Below, in pieces: positions 11,520 to 26,548 of a stretch of 64,000 nt of DNA. The DNA lies in the NCBI GenBank assembly GCA_018907035.1, contig JACCIC010000169.1, positions 248,001 to 312,000 of the forward strand, in the 5' to 3' direction. Made by a program: the position numbers and the translations under genes. The notes under the pieces are model-generated. The model saw only the letters and a program-made list of their open reading frames with translations. It was not told the origin of the DNA and searched no databases. Position 1 is the stretch's first letter. Each line of letters opens with the position of its first letter. The DNA is from Sycobia sp. Sy_11 (lineage: Eukaryota; Arthropoda; Insecta; Hymenoptera; Epichrysomallidae).

Positions 11520-12105
11520 GTGGTTGCAGCTACAAAAACATGCTACGGCTTATAATTTGTAGTCCGCAATGTTCTTCGAAATAAGCTAGGGGTAGTTTTT
11601 CTATTTACTAAATTTCTCACTCTTAAATCCCTAAAAATAGGTTAAAATCAACTTCATAAAAATTAACAAATGCTAAATTTTACAGCAAATTTAAATATTT
11701 GGTACGGAAATAGAATTAATTGCGACCTCAAAGTATTTTTATCCCAGCCATTAGGATAGATATTTAATCCCTATGACACTCTACTAGTATCCAAAAGTTA
11801 TCTTGCACCGTCAGTAACTAATGTAATGTTGCAGTTAAGAAATTGTCTTATGGCACATAATTTTTAACCCGCGATGAGAAATATTAGTTACAAGTAACAC
11901 AAGATAAACTCTTGGATACTGGTAGTACATCACAGAGATTGAATATCTACTCGTATCGCACAGGATAAAAATTCTAACGTATCAATTAATTCTATTTCCG
12001 TGCCACATATTCTAATGTACTGTAAAATTTAGTCTATCCACGAGTACATCAACGGGTAAAATTTTTGAATCGTAGCACGTTTTTAAAGCTGCAATATGCA
12101 ATATT
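11520..12105. repeat. foldback element, about 590 bp palindrome
   Basis: Two long arms are imperfect reverse complements. The outer ends pair GTTGCAGCTACAAAAACATG with the complement of a right-end GTAGCACGTTTTTAAAGCTG. Inner blocks pair around ACGGAAATAGAATTAATTG (11705-11723 with its complement near 11980-12000) and AGTATCCAAAAGTTATCTTG (about 11787 with about 11897-11925). The centre is near 11850. This fits a foldback or large MITE-type DNA transposon with no coding capacity. Confidence 0.65.
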
Positions 12106-14199
12106 TAAGCTCGTGTGTCAGATTTTAACGAGCATCTGACCGTGGTTATAAAATTATTTACTTAATAAATTAGCTATTAATAACGTATAAATGTTTGAAT
12201 ACTTTTTTTGATACCGCTAAAATAATCACTGTAGCTTAATTAGATCAATGTACTTTTATTAATTAAAATAAAATATAACAAGATCGTTTTAGATAGAATA
12301 CCTAGCTATTCGTTCCCTTCTTGCTTATAGACTGCACGACAAACAATCGTGTTAAGGGTTACGTGTCGAGCGAGCAGTGCGCATTATATTAGTTTTTCCA
12401 GAGCCTCGTTCTACATGCAACCTCTCAGTAAGCACGTATACCTAATATACAGAAGTGTACATCTAGCTCAGAGGATAGATGACGCACCGTCTGGTCGCGA
12501 ATAAAGTTGTAGTGTCATTCAACTGTACAACTGAATGCGAACGATCTCAAAAACGAGGGAAATCGATAGAAGAGTGTAGCGCCCGCGGTTGACGATGCCA
12601 ACTGTCTAACTGAATAAGTAAAGGAGCGAAGATTCTATAGGCACACCAAATGGGCTAGATTATATATACTTGCATATTAATAACGAATTCTTACGGTCAC
12701 TCGATCCTCTTTCTCGGTGACCTCAAGCTCTGAAGATTATTTAAGACTTTATCGTCAATGAAGCTTTACAGGATCATCCTTTGGATTTAATAAAGAACTA
12801 ATTTTATACCTAATAATTTAAAATTGTTATTATTGATATTTTTCATTGTAGTTCTATTCTCATATAGATACATATATGTATAAGAAATTTAAAAGTTTAG
12901 TGTACATTATTCAAATAATTTATGTAAAACTTAATTTTAAAATTTATTTCAGATTTTGAAATACCTCAACTCTGTCACTTTATAGAATAGTATATCACAT
13001 AAAAAATGTATAATGAATGTCAAGAAATTTTTCGTAATTTTATTAGCCTATTTATTACAATATATCAATCAATTTTTTTCAAAGCATCCCTTAAAAAATA
13101 TATTACTATTCTGTGGTAGATAAGCTAAGTTTTCTGCGATACCACAGTTCTACATATTGTTGGAAGTAAATTTGATAATAAATGAATAGTAATAAATATT
13201 CTAAGATAAAAACTAATTATATTGTAAACTAATCAAACTACATAATGATAAATTCATTATTAAAACCTGCAGTAATTTTTATAAATGAAAAAAATGTTAT
13301 TTGCAGAAATTATTTGCTTACAAGCATCTACAGTATTAAAAGTAATGTAGAACAAGTATCAATCAATGATAAATTAAATAATTAAATAAAAAATCTATCT
13401 ATTAAACTTAAAATGAGTTTAAACATAGTACCGTGCAATACCTTGAAACTCCTATAATAATTAAAAAAAAATTCCATATAATAATACATCAAAAAATGAA
13501 TTGATAAAGCTTTAGATTTACGCATACGCCGTAATACAATATGAGAGTGATAAAACATAATATGCCTGTTTTCCATTCCTTTCCGTCAATACTGTGATTC
13601 GCTGTATACAAATGTTCTATCTGTATTTTATATACGAATAAGCTCTATATGTTATAGTCAAGAACAACTAACTAATCACTGCCTGACGCAAGAAAAATTT
13701 TTTTCGTAAAGAAAGATATGTTTTTCTATCGCTTTCAAACAAAAAAAATTTGTCCTCCGCTCTCGTACTTGATTTCCTACCTTCTTATTTATATTCTCTA
13801 AGTATTCAATTGAATAATGACTGTTAAAAAAAAAATAATCTAAATTATCGTTAACATGGTGATATTCTACATTGACCTATCGAAAAACTGCGTCGAACTA
13901 TAAGTCGCAACTATCCTAAATTATGCCCGAATATACTATAATGAGAGAGCAAGAACAATAATTTCAGAACATATAATCCATGAGTAGATGTTGTGTTGAG
14001 CATGTTTACGTTTTACGCCAACTATTCAAAAAGTGCATCGTTCTGGACTCATCTATATTGAATCCAGCTGATAGATCAATAATATAGTGCCATTTTCTTT
14101 CCAGACTTTGCGCAAAGAATCCATCGCAATGCTTAACAAATTTAGATGCCTCACGGCATATACCATATATATATTAAGAGATGCCAGTTCTTGGGAAGA
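12106..14199. other. intergenic, no gene recognised
   Basis: 12.3-12.7 kb is less AT-rich than its surroundings but has no protein-like frame. The rest is AT-rich. It is the upstream flank of the GC-rich island. Confidence 0.45.
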
Positions 14200-14774
14200 T
14201 CCAACGGGGCCCATATCGGCAAGGCGTCCCCTTCGCGCTGGCTAATTAACGAACGCGCGACCCATTTGCCGGACCACGCGCCCATCGGAGCAGGGCGCGC
14301 TCCGAGCCGCGCTCCGAGCTGCGCTCCGCGACGGCAGGCACACGCGTGCATTAATACTTGCGCATACAGCGAGTACGTTTACAAGGCACTTACAGGCTCG
14401 TTACAACGAGTCCGCGCGCGCCCGTCCTCCGCGGCCCCGGCGCCCGAGCGCGCCGAGTGGCCGGCGGGGCCGCGGGGGTCGAGCTCGCCCTCGCCCTCGT
14501 ACGTTTTACATACTATATGTGCCGCGACGCGCTTCATTCGAGCCGCGGCTTTTCCACGCGACGCACGCGCAACGTTCCGTTGCGTTCCGTTGCAGGGTGC
14601 ATCGTTAGGCCCGGAACCGGAGTCGCCCGCGGGACCGCGGTCGCGGCGATTACAATCACGATCGCCCTCGCCTCTCGTTTTATAATACGAATACATCCAC
14701 CGTAATAAAGTAAGTCGGATTACATCGAGGTTCGCCAAATGTCGTGACAGCAGGCTCCGTCAGATCGAAGCAAG
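14200..14774 (+). promoter_or_regulatory. GC-rich island with likely 5' noncoding exon of module A
   Basis: Base composition rises sharply to GC- and CpG-rich within an AT-rich region. Open frames occur in several frames on both strands at once, which points to composition and not coding. Two good donors follow: AAA|GTAAGT (GT at 14710) and CAAG|GTAAGC (GT at 14775). I infer a promoter and an untranslated first exon spliced to the exon at 19078. Direction and start site are not fixed by sequence alone. Confidence 0.5.
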
Positions 14775-17700
14775 GTAAGCTGGGACCTTACATCTCTCGG
14801 CGCACTCGTGCATGCATGTATGTGAACGCTGTTTTCCACATTTTCCAGTTTACCGCCACTTTACAGATGTTCTCTATCGAACAAATAGGGCGGTTGGAAT
14901 TTTTTCGCGGTTCGCATATGAGCTGTTCAATTACATTGTGAACATTTATAAAACCAGATTACCCGTGTTTATTCTCGCTGCATTTTCTCACCTTTGCCCA
15001 CTTTTACAGTAAGCTTAATCAGTGCACTATCGGTGATTATTATGCGCATTTCTTACCTCTTTCCTTAATTATTTTCAAGGTTTTCCTCAAGGGAAATGCG
15101 AACTTTGAAAGTTCCGGAAAAGTCTTAGTCGTATTGCTATAAGCAACTCTTGGAAAACTATATATTGCTCTAGTTTAACAAGTTTCGTCGTCTCGGCTGT
15201 ACTCTGTTAAATAATATATAAATATGACTTCTGGCTTACGTGTCCTACTAAAGAATATAATTATATGGCAGAAAATTAAAAAGAAAATGAATTATATGCA
15301 AAGTATAATTTTATCGATAGATTAGAGTATCTAAATATTTCTCTTCGTTAAGACATTAAGTACAATACATCTACAAAATATACAACGAGTGTGCTTATAA
15401 ATTTTTTATTTACAGTGTATCTTGATAGCGTTGCGTTTTATACTATTGTTTACATATGAATTAAGGAATTATTGATTAGAGCGATTCGTTCATATGGAAA
15501 ATTAAAGGAAAACTGTTGTTTAGATCTGAAATAATGTTCACAAATGTCAAAAGGGGGGGGGGATCAAAAATCGATAAGTCAAAGACGAGTAAATAGAAAG
15601 GTAGTTATAATCGATCAAATGTAGTCTGTTTCTACAGAAAAATAATTTTTTTTTTCAGTTGTTGAACAGAGAACGTATACTATGGTTTGTTTTATGTTAC
15701 CTATATGGCAACAATATCTTTATGTTTTTATCGATATTCGATGAGTTTAAAACACCTTTTCCCTCATGGTTACTTACCTGAGCAATTCCTTTACAAGCGC
15801 ACGCGGTAAAAGCAACGGTGTGCCCATTATATATTTGCTTGTATACTCGCTCATTGTACAGTTCAACCGGCTAAATGAGAGATTTCGAACTTTTGTTGAA
15901 ACTTGCTTAAATTATTTTGAAAAATACCGATAAAATGAATTATATTAATGATTTCGTGGATTATTTTTTAGATTCTTAAAGAAACTTCAAGTGTAAATAT
16001 TAATTTAGTAAATTTAATTTATGATTTAAAAGACGTCAAGTAATATGAGAAAAAAATTAAATTTAATAATATAGGTCTTTTTAATAAAATTTTTCATCAA
16101 ACAAACAGAAACTATTTATAAAATATAATATAAATTTGATTCTTCTGATAAAATTTGTTTTCTAAAAAATATAAAATTTCTTTATTTAATGAAATATTTT
16201 AATAACAAAATATGTTATTGAATGAAGTAAATTTTTCATAGTGTATATATATAAGTTTTTAATTAAGTCATAACAAAATTTACAAATACACAAAAGATCT
16301 CGTGGAAAATTGCATCTAATATACACTAAAGGAGTCATCCATAAACTATATAGTCGGGTTGTCAACCACATCTAACTTTCCTTCTTCACGTTGTCCAGTA
16401 TTATTTTTTCCATACACCCAACCTCCAAGCCCTTAAAGAAATGTATTTTTTTATATAAGAAATGAGATTAATTGTTTTATGTTAAATAAATTTAGAAATT
16501 ATTTTTAATGAATGTCAACAAGTTAAGTGAACAGTGAAGCTAACAAAACCTATAAATCATTCATATGCGTATGAAACATTATTCGTATGCTATTTAAGAC
16601 TTGAGTTGATGACAGTTTGCGTGTACTACGAATTTATTTTCCTGAAATCCCTTGGACATGTACTTTTTTTGCTTGCTCGAGCTCTTTCTTGAACTTATAG
16701 TATTATGTTTCTAATTTTCTTATCTGAATTCTAATCTTTATTCTGAAGCTCCTGACAATTGCTTTAAAATTTTTTAATATTATATAGTGATGCTGCTGGT
16801 TCTTGTATGAATGTGTATCTGTAATAATATAATAATAGAATCCATAAATTCACAGAGAGCTGTTTATCCTTAAGAATAATAAAATTTCAACTTCTTAATT
16901 AAACATACACTCTTTTTTCAGTATATAAAACATATCTATATATATAATTTTTAAAATTCCAAAGTCAATTGGACGATAATAAATGTGTACTGTAAGATCA
17001 ATTATAAGACAGTTATATTTTTCGTTAACAATTTTCTGTGAGAAAAAACTACGTATGCGGACTTAGACTACCATTTCCCTCAACGAAACTCATCGTTGTC
17101 TATGAGTGGATCGGTTACGTAGTTTGTGGATAGACCCTATTACGTCTATATAGTTAAGATAACTAAATATTGCAGTTTTGGCCAAAAACCTTCACTTGTG
17201 ATTCTAATTCTGGAATCCAACTATTCGTGCATTCGAATATCCGTTTTCCTTATATTGTTATTGAAAACAAATCTATGTAGTTAGAAAAATGATTATGTAG
17301 AGTACATATAGTTTTTTATTTCGACCGTATCATTACCGTACTGTACTTCTAGCGCTTAAGAAAAAAGCAGATCTCAAATACCGCAAATGAATGACGATCG
17401 CGTAATTATCTAAATACAATTATTTATGGACATATTTATTTTATAAGCAAGTCCAGAGAACATTTATTAAAAATTTCGTTTTTCTTTTTATTTTTAGAAA
17501 TTTATATTTTCTGTTATCATAAATAATTTATATTTTGGGTGTTGAAATAATAAAAAATTATTTTAAGATATTTATTTTATATACAAATATAATAAAAAAT
17601 TATTAGAGGTTTGAATATTCGGCTTTTCAGATATACCTCAATATTTGAATATCCGAAATATCCTGATGTTATCAAAAAAATCAAATAGAAATTTTAGTAC

Positions 17701-19077
17701 TAAATTATTCCTGCATGGAAACGACGTTACATAACATAAAAAAAAAGAATAACATAAAAAAAAGTATTCTAGTAAATCTTATACCATAGAAGAGAAAGTA
17801 TATATTAAAGATTATTTATCGATATGTAAATCATAAAGAATTTCAAAATGTGTACAATACTATTTTAAAATAAAACTTAATAACTATTATAAAATAATAA
17901 TAATTATTTTTTGATTATGTATATATGAAGAGTTACTTAAATACAATACAAAAACTCAAAATAATATGTTTAGATTTTGTTACTCTTGATATATTTGATT
18001 TTCCCATAAATTTTAAATAATTAACGAAATTCCTATACTTGTAATGAAATTGAATTTGTAATAAATAATTTAAAACATGAGTTATCCTGATAATCATTAT
18101 ACAATGTCTTAATTAATATTTAAAGCTATGGAAAATTTAAACAGAAACAATTATTCGCTTTATCATAAACTCATGTCATATATAATCATCATGATTGATA
18201 AATAATTAATAAACATTTCAAAATATCATTAATACGAAAGAATTTGACAATATACGTTATTATTCTCTACCTTCGGCTCTATTTACATACGCGTACATAT
18301 AAAAGTTCAGGTCACATCATTTATTCATAGGCACGCGTATCGCCAATGGTCGATAAAATAATACTTATACCATCTTTGCTGATAGTAAATTCAGTTTCTT
18401 ATTACGCATAGAAAAAAATATATAAAATTAAAAGAACCAAATTGTAATATGTTTGGTATAAAATTCGGGAAGGACCATGCCTATTAATAAATTTATCTAT
18501 ATTGGTTATATTTTTAAACATTAAAATTTTTTTATTATGTTTGTGTTTTATTAATTATAAAACATAATAATAAATGTATAATTAATGTATTAAATTTTTT
18601 GTTACATTTTCGTTGTAAAAAATGTCTAGTACCAGTGGGATTTTTAAATAAAATATTCAGTGTTTTTATAAAAATTTAAACAGTTTAGAAAAAGATCTTT
18701 AGAATTATATTACAATTGAACTGTGTTAAAGTGATTAAATTTTTATTATTTATAAATTGAAAAGTTTAATAAAAAACTAACGCAGTGATAAGATAATATA
18801 CTTTTCTAAATCATTTATTTTATGTAAATGGGAATAATTAAAAAATGACTTTATTATGTTTTAATATAAAATTTTATACAATGCCGATCTAATTTTATTT
18901 GGATAAAATATAAGTAATTAATAATCTGTTTTTTATATTATAATATAAATAATAACGTATCATTTGGCTTGTATTAGTTTATCTGTGTAATAATTATGCA
19001 AAAAAAATGTTTTCTTTATTATATTGCATAAGTGCAAGTGTTATTTTTATGTAATAAACGCTCCGTTGCTCTTGCAG
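14775..19077 (+). other. inferred intron 1 of module A
   Basis: AT-rich. Contains a run of nine or more G at about 15552-15561 and a possible DNA-transposon terminal inverted-repeat pair at 16331 and 17136. No exon recognised. Confidence 0.4.
16331..17136. mobile_element. possible decayed DNA transposon (TIR pair)
   Basis: The left end GAGTCATCCATAAACTATAT resembles the reverse complement of the right end, GGTCTATCCACAAACTACGT. The shared core is ATCCA-AAACTA. The interior has no transposase frame. It could be one element or two separate pieces. Confidence 0.3.
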
Positions 19078-19238
19078 AAATACAGATGATATCGACGAAT
19101 CTGAAACATTGGCTAAGTCGAGGAGAACTTGAAAAATTAGAAAATGTCGTTCTCGAAGGCAGAGGTTCCCGATTACTGGGGGAGCAATCTCCGGATCTAA
19201 GGACAAGAGTATTCCTTAAGGGATTACCCAATTATTTG
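19078..19238 (+). CDS. module A exon 1 (coding from 19086)
   Basis: Acceptor cttgcag ends at 19077; a second acceptor tacag ends at 19085, directly before the ATG. Donor TTG|GTAATT at 19239. 51 codons from ATG. The donor sits exactly after PNYL, as after PFIM in module B and PAYM in module C. Confidence 0.75.
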
Positions 19239-21340
19239 GTAATTTTTAATATTATTGATTGCTATGGAAGTGTAACTATTTACATATAAGTTTAAACTCG
19301 GCTTAATCCAATATATGTAGAATCGACGACGTAATCCCTCATAGAACAATTATATTAAAATATTCAGAATGAAACAGAAGCACGGTATCATTTTAAGCAC
19401 CTAATGTTGTTTATGCAATTTTCTTTGAAGATTAATTTTAATTAATAATATTTAACTTCTTCAGAAGTATTATTATTTATCATTATTTTAGCTAATATAT
19501 TATATTATAATAACTGTAAGACCGATAAAAATATTTATTAATTTAACTTAACTTATTTCTTTTGTACAATAATCAATTGAAAATTATCAAATTTGATACA
19601 CATCCAATTGAATTCAAATTTAAATCTTATGATCGTGTTTTCACTGTGACAAAATGAGAATCAAATTTGAAAATATTGTATTAATATCTAATTGAATATG
19701 TGAGAAAAGTTGTATATATACATTAAGTTTCTTTACTGTAAATATAGAACTTTTATTTTTCCGGTAATATATTTACAAACCATTCTTAATAAACTGATAA
19801 ATTAAGTGAAACACATTCTTGGCTACGAATAACATTTTTTACCATTAAACATTTTTTATATGGTAAAAAGGATAAATGATCGACTTTCAATTATTTTATT
19901 TTTTTATTTCTATATATGTATATAATTATAAAACTAAATATTACATTACTTATTGCTCTTATATTGCCTTTCGTAGACGAAAATTTCACAAATTCACGAC
20001 GCTGCTGTCCGAGGCTCACTGAACGAAGTAATAAGACTCGCTGAGGGTGAGCCAAAAAAAAAATTAATCAGTGCCAAAGATCCAGCTGGTACACCTTTAA
20101 TCCACAAAGCTGTGTATTATGATCACCAAAATGTTTTGGAGTGGATTGTTAATAATTATCCAGCCACAGTTGAGCAAAAAGACCGGGTAAATATTTCTGT
20201 TTTTATCTCATCCAAATATTAAGCATGGATTTTTGTTATTCATGAAAAGCATCGTTCTTAAAAAGAGTTACGTAAGAGCAATATACAATTTTTATTACTA
20301 TAAACGTCTGCAAAGGAGATGGTTAATTATTATCAGAGGGCATTAATGTTTTCTGAGCGTTTACATTATTATAGGTTATATATGAATATCGTATTTTATA
20401 AAATGAAAATTTTCTTATTAAGCTATAAAATACTAATATAGATATACTGATTTGTTATGGCTATCAAAAAATTATAAGATAAACGCTAAAAATCTGACAC
20501 GAACGATCTCTGAAAAATACTTGTTACCGACATAGATAAGTAAATGGAGAGACTAATTATATATCTTATATTTCTTCATTCGCTTCCATTGACTTTAATT
20601 TTTAATTTTTACTTTAATCGTCAATCATTAATTAATAAAGAGAGCTCAACAAAAATAAAATCTTCGTCGATTCAAGCAGAATATGCTCCAAGTTTTTCTC
20701 AAAGTAGATCTGGCACTTTTTTCAAGTAATATCTTCAAATCCTAAAATATGCATGAGAATAAATGTGTAATGTTCCGAAAATTCCATATTCTCCGGTAGC
20801 TTAATTTTGGAGTTTGGCGTTTATTATTAGTTTGGTGCTGGTAACATTTTCCATGGGTCCCTATCCCTGGTTTTTAATACTATCATTCTAGCTATGCCTC
20901 GGTTTATCATAGCTACAAATACCTTTAGACACCCTTGATAATAGAAAATGTTATTCTGAATACTTAAAAAATGACTAATTTACTGAGAAATAATTTTTTT
21001 TATTATCATCCATTATGACTATCCGACTTTTCTTGAATATTTTATCCCTGGTCCATTATTTTATTATTTTATTCTGATTAATAGATCAAATACTATAATC
21101 TTTTTCAATATCATTGTATATTGAAATAATAGTCAATATTGATATGACTCGTCTTATGCCTAAATACTGATTATGAATCCAATAATTAAATGATAACTTC
21201 GTTTATTCTTAATAAAGATTAACTCTAATTTGTTCAGATTTTTAAAATATCTAATTCATTATAAAAATTCTTTCGAGCCACATTAATTCATTAAAAATTA
21301 GAATACATTAAAGCTCTGCTACTACATAATATAATTTTTA

Positions 21341-21406
<66 letters not shown>

Positions 21407-24400
21407 TATATTTAAATTTAGAATTTTATTAATAGTTTCTGTTATTTCTTTACAGATTTGAAAAAATTTAACAAATTTAATTAAACTGAATATAAGTTGA
21501 ATGTATGCGAATACAAAATGGAGAAAAAATAGCGATGTTTAATAGTATAAATGACAGGGAGGTAACCATAGTCAATAAAGTCCAGTCACTCACGCACAAG
21601 TTTTCTGAGAATATTCTTGTGCACCGATTATGAAAATTAAAGCCGCTTTTGCATAATTTATTTTTTTTAAGTTGTTAAACATAATCAATTGTTTAAAAAG
21701 TCGCAGACACGATATCTTGTATGAAAATGGATTTTATAGTTCAAGTTTTGTTGCTTTTTTTCTTAGGAATCAGTTTATATTTCTAAAATAAAGAAATTTT
21801 TAACAGAGATCATAATATTGTTAATTTAGTAACTACCAGATCTATATGATAAGAAGAGTTGCTTCCAATCTTATTTTTATTGAACTATTGGAAATAACAA
21901 TTAAATTATCAAATTAAAACTTTATATATATGTTCATTTTATAAAACAAGGCATAAATTCTATGTAAATTTGATACAAAATTCGCTAAACGAATATGAAT
22001 GAAAAAATAACTTTAACACTTGGTCAGATTTACAATAAATTTATTATATTACCGACAACTGTGTCGATCAATCGAATCATACTGAAGATTGAACAAGGAC
22101 TAAACACATGACAAAAATTTTTGATTATATAAGTATAATTATATTTTATATATAATTATAAATATAAAAAGAAGAGTCAAAATTAACAAAGTGTCAAAAA
22201 AATAAGTGGAGTTAAAAATTGGAAGAGAAAAATACGTAGAATACAAAATCTACTTTAAATTGTAGTCTAATTGTAATACGTAAGGCATAATAAGTTTCTT
22301 TATTTTATTATTAACGTTCTGACTCTTTTTTATTTAACGCCTCTAGTTATTTCCATAATTTCCGTGATTTCTTTTATTATTTAAATACTAGTAATGAATT
22401 AAAATTATGACTGTGTTTCATTAACTTACCTGTTTGTCCAATGTAAAAACGACATCGTAATCACAAGATATTCGGTGTACATTTATTTAAATAGTCGACT
22501 GCATTTGATTATTAACCAATAAATATGGTCGTTTTATTTAAATTAATATTTATCGTATTAATATGGAACTGTTTAAAACAATAGACAATTTTATTGCTAA
22601 TAACAAAAATATAATTAATAAGATAGTAAGTTATATTTTTTTACGTAAAATAAAAATTTTCTTTATTGTAAAATAAAAAAAGTTCAATTTTTTAAAAGTA
22701 AAATAAGTTAAAATATTTTCATGTTTGAGAACGACATATATTTAGAGACAAAAAAAAATCTAGAAATTCGCAGTATCGCCGTAGATGTAAGACAAATAGT
22801 AAAGACAGAGTATAACAATTAATATATTAGTACAACAAGTCGGGTTTCATAAATTTTAATATAAACATTTTACATTGTAAAAGAAAAAACTGATTTGTAT
22901 AACAAACTACAACAAACTTCGTTCTAAAATGAAACTTATACAAAATATCATAACAATGATATTTAAAATAATTTATTTGTTCTATAAATGCAAGGAAACA
23001 AAAAATTTACGCAAAAATATACTCAATTTTCGAAATGAGAGTATAAAAGTAGTTTGAAAAACTTGTCGGAGTGATTGGCCCTTTATCGACTACGAGAACC
23101 CCTATGGCTGTAGACTATAAAAATAGAGTTTATCCCATTAGTATAGTATACATGTTGAAAAAATTCCAGTTCCAAAAGTAAAATTCCATGAATTTAGTTT
23201 TCTTAATTCTGATATGGATTTGTATACCGACCAATAAAATGTGCACGTAATTGACGTGTTCGTGAATAATTAAACCAGTATAGACGCGCGCGCGCACATA
23301 CGCGCACGTGCGCGCCAAGTATCGGCAAAGAAGTTAAAAAAACTCATTCGTTTCAGCCCGAGCGCGTCAGTCAGCCGATGATGCCCGTGCTCATCTCTAT
23401 TTAATCTTTTATATATGCGTATGTACGAGCGTGTCTAAAGCGCGCGACCGGTGCAGCGCAGTATTACACTCTATGCACACACATCCGTCTTCCGCGTCAC
23501 GCAATCCGCGGACCACCGTGTACGACGTCGCTTGAAATTTCGAAGGCTACCGCGTACGTTACGTAACGCCCGTGCATGTGAATATATGTACAATATATGT
23601 GAAGCAAAATTCGCGCTAAGCCCATCTATAACCGATAGTGCGAAAGACTCTAGCCGGCGCTCTCTTAGCGTATTATTATTAGTATTAAGGGGGCGCGATC
23701 GCGTGACGCCAGAAGTAAGGAGCACCTAATGGCTACTCGAACCACTTGCGTTATCCGGTTCCAGCTCTTGCAACGCCTGCCTCGCCTCCTCCCTACCTTA
23801 TTATATGTACCGTAAGCTCGAAGACGCGCGAGCTTTCAGCCGGGCCGTTCGTTTTAGCTTCGCTCGCGCATTTCTCCTCCTTTTCTTATTGGACTCTAAA
23901 TTTTCCTTTTTCCCGTACAAGCCAAATATTTCTCCGCTACTCAGAAGTTCAAATTTTACGGTAATCACTATTTTTTATAAAATTTCACCGATTCATGCTC
24001 GTACGCACGAAAATTTCTACTTATAGTCCAGTTTGTTCACAACCAATTAAAACTATGCCTTATGGACTATAAGGTAAACAGCAATTTTTTAACTTGATTA
24101 TTGTAATGGAAAAGATTAATTCTAAATAAGGAACCTATAATTTATCTTTTTTACTAAATCGGACAAAATATTTCAAGATATTAGCAACATTTATATCTAA
24201 GGCATTTATTAGAAATAATATACAGAAATTGATTAGAAAAATAAACAGAATTCAAGATAATGTATTAATGCATATTTTTATTTTATTCATAAGTGTTTTT
24301 TAGATGTTCATCTGCATCTAATATTCGAAGTATTTCATTATTTTATATTGAAAAAGAACTGAATTATTTTTATCGGTCAGATGATTTAATATATTTTACC

Positions 24401-26490
24401 GTTTAAGTTCATCTTATGCAGATTTGCATACTGTATTATAATTTTTTAATAATTCTCATTGAAATAATACAAAAAGGAAATACGAAATGTACTTTATTTT
24501 ACAAATATCTAAAATGTTACAAAATACTAGAATCGATATATGGAAGAGAATTTAAAATGTTAAAGCTATTGTTCTTATGTTTGAACCATACTTTTTTCCA
24601 AATAACGTCTTTTTCTAATCCAAATAGAAAATAAAAATTTTATTAATATTTTAAACTTCGTCAAAAATGATGATCGCAATTGTGTCGATTTATATGCAAA
24701 CAAATGAAAGTTTACAATAATTATTCGAGTATTTATAGCGATTAGAACTTTTTCATATATGAATGAAATGCATAAATACTTTAAGATGCTATAAACTATT
24801 CTAACCGTGAAATCAGTACCATCTTTAAGGCAATGAGTCTTGGTTACTCGGGGTCTTGTGCTTACGTAAAAATTTATTTGAAAACAGATAAATATATCAA
24901 ATTGTATGTATCTATTTTAAATGATCTATTCTTAAATTTTTTACTGTTACGGTGTCCCTAATAAGGTATGGGATTTAAAACTCGGATTTGTACAGCCTTT
25001 ACACAATGAGACGGCTCTGCTCGTAATCACAGTTTGAATGTGATTTTCCGAGTTTCTTCGTTTAAAATACAATTAAACCATAGTGCTTTTACATTGTGAA
25101 GTTCGGTTCGTTCGGAAGGTAAACAGCCTCACGAGATAAATAATCAAGTTTTACTGCTATGCTGAAATGTACTATAAGAAAGTATACCTGATTATATATT
25201 AGGAGAGTTTCCTTGAATTTTTACGATGAAATAAAATAAGTGATACAATACAATTGAGTTATTAATAAATCTTTACTTTTCGCGACCATCCTAAAACATG
25301 TCATTATAATTGAATTGAAATTAATGTTTTTGTTAATTTTTTTAGTAAGTCTATACAAAAATATTTGATTTCATAAATTATTCACAACAAACTTTGATAT
25401 TAATAATTCTGCTCCTAAATATATTAATTTTTCATACAGTGAATATGTTCATACTGGGAGTGTTATTTTTTTTTTAATCTTTCAGTGTTCAGTCGAAGGT
25501 TCGAGTATTTTGGCCCTCCGGCCCTTCGAACTTCGAAGATTTCAGTCGTTTCAATCCTTTGTTATCTAAAAATCAGAAAATTCTCTGCCTTAATGTTTGA
25601 CAGAGTCGTTGAAACAGCTTGAATGTTCCAACTGTTCGAACAGCTCGAATGATTGAACTGTTCAAAGAGCTCAAACAGTTCGATTCTTCAAACGGCTCGA
25701 GAATACATTGTCGAGCTTCTCAACCATTAAAGAATTTTCGGTTGATATGATCTATACGATGTCATATCAAAGATTAACGATACTAGAGTATCATGAATAT
25801 CATATAAATATTTATCATAATATAACCAGTAAATTAGGCAAATACGAGGAATATGGAATGGTTTTATTAAAATGCAAAATTTATAATCACCGGCGTTTGC
25901 TATAAATTATCAGTAGATGATGATTTTTCAAATACGATTTATATAAAAAATATGGATTTGCATCAATGTTGTACTTTGTGTTCTTCAAAACATTTATTAA
26001 ATCATCGTTACCTTTACTTAGTTGCATTTAGTTTTATTCAAAATCACTATTAAAACATCAAGAAATGAACAGTGATCTTTTAAAACAAACCTGAACTAAC
26101 ATTCATTTTTATTTCGACGCACGTATTCTTATGGATCATTCGATAACTTAAACAAACCCACAAAGTTACGACCGCTAATTCTAGAATATTTTATCGATTT
26201 GCATATTAATATACGTATTTATATTGAGGAACGTACTGGACTAGACGTTCAAGGATAAATTTTGAACATTTCGCAGCAGATAAAGTAGAAACTTGGATAA
26301 AACATGAGATATCAAAAAAATATATATATAACCAAGAGATATACAAAGAGAAGTATATGTAAGGGCAATAGCAAAGTGAGAACTCGACACGATCACTGAT
26401 ATCGCGCACGCGGGAGGGAGGGTTGAGCTATGCTATAAACCCATCCCATTGGAGCGAGCGATGAATACCGTCGAAGCAGGACACCTTGCA

Positions 26491-26548
<58 letters not shown>

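Noticed and set aside
12460..12540. tRNA-like A-box (TAGCTCAGAGGATAG), possible SINE head
   Set aside because: No matching B-box at the right distance and no cloverleaf stems could be formed by eye.
14146..14738. Several overlapping long frames on both strands (up to 179 codons)
   Set aside because: All lie in one GC-rich block where stops are rare. Sequences are Arg/Ala/Pro-rich in every frame with no domain; better read as promoter and untranslated exon.
23451..24026. Frames of 72-92 codons in the 23.4-24.0 kb GC-rich block
   Set aside because: Open on both strands by composition; no protein character or splice support.
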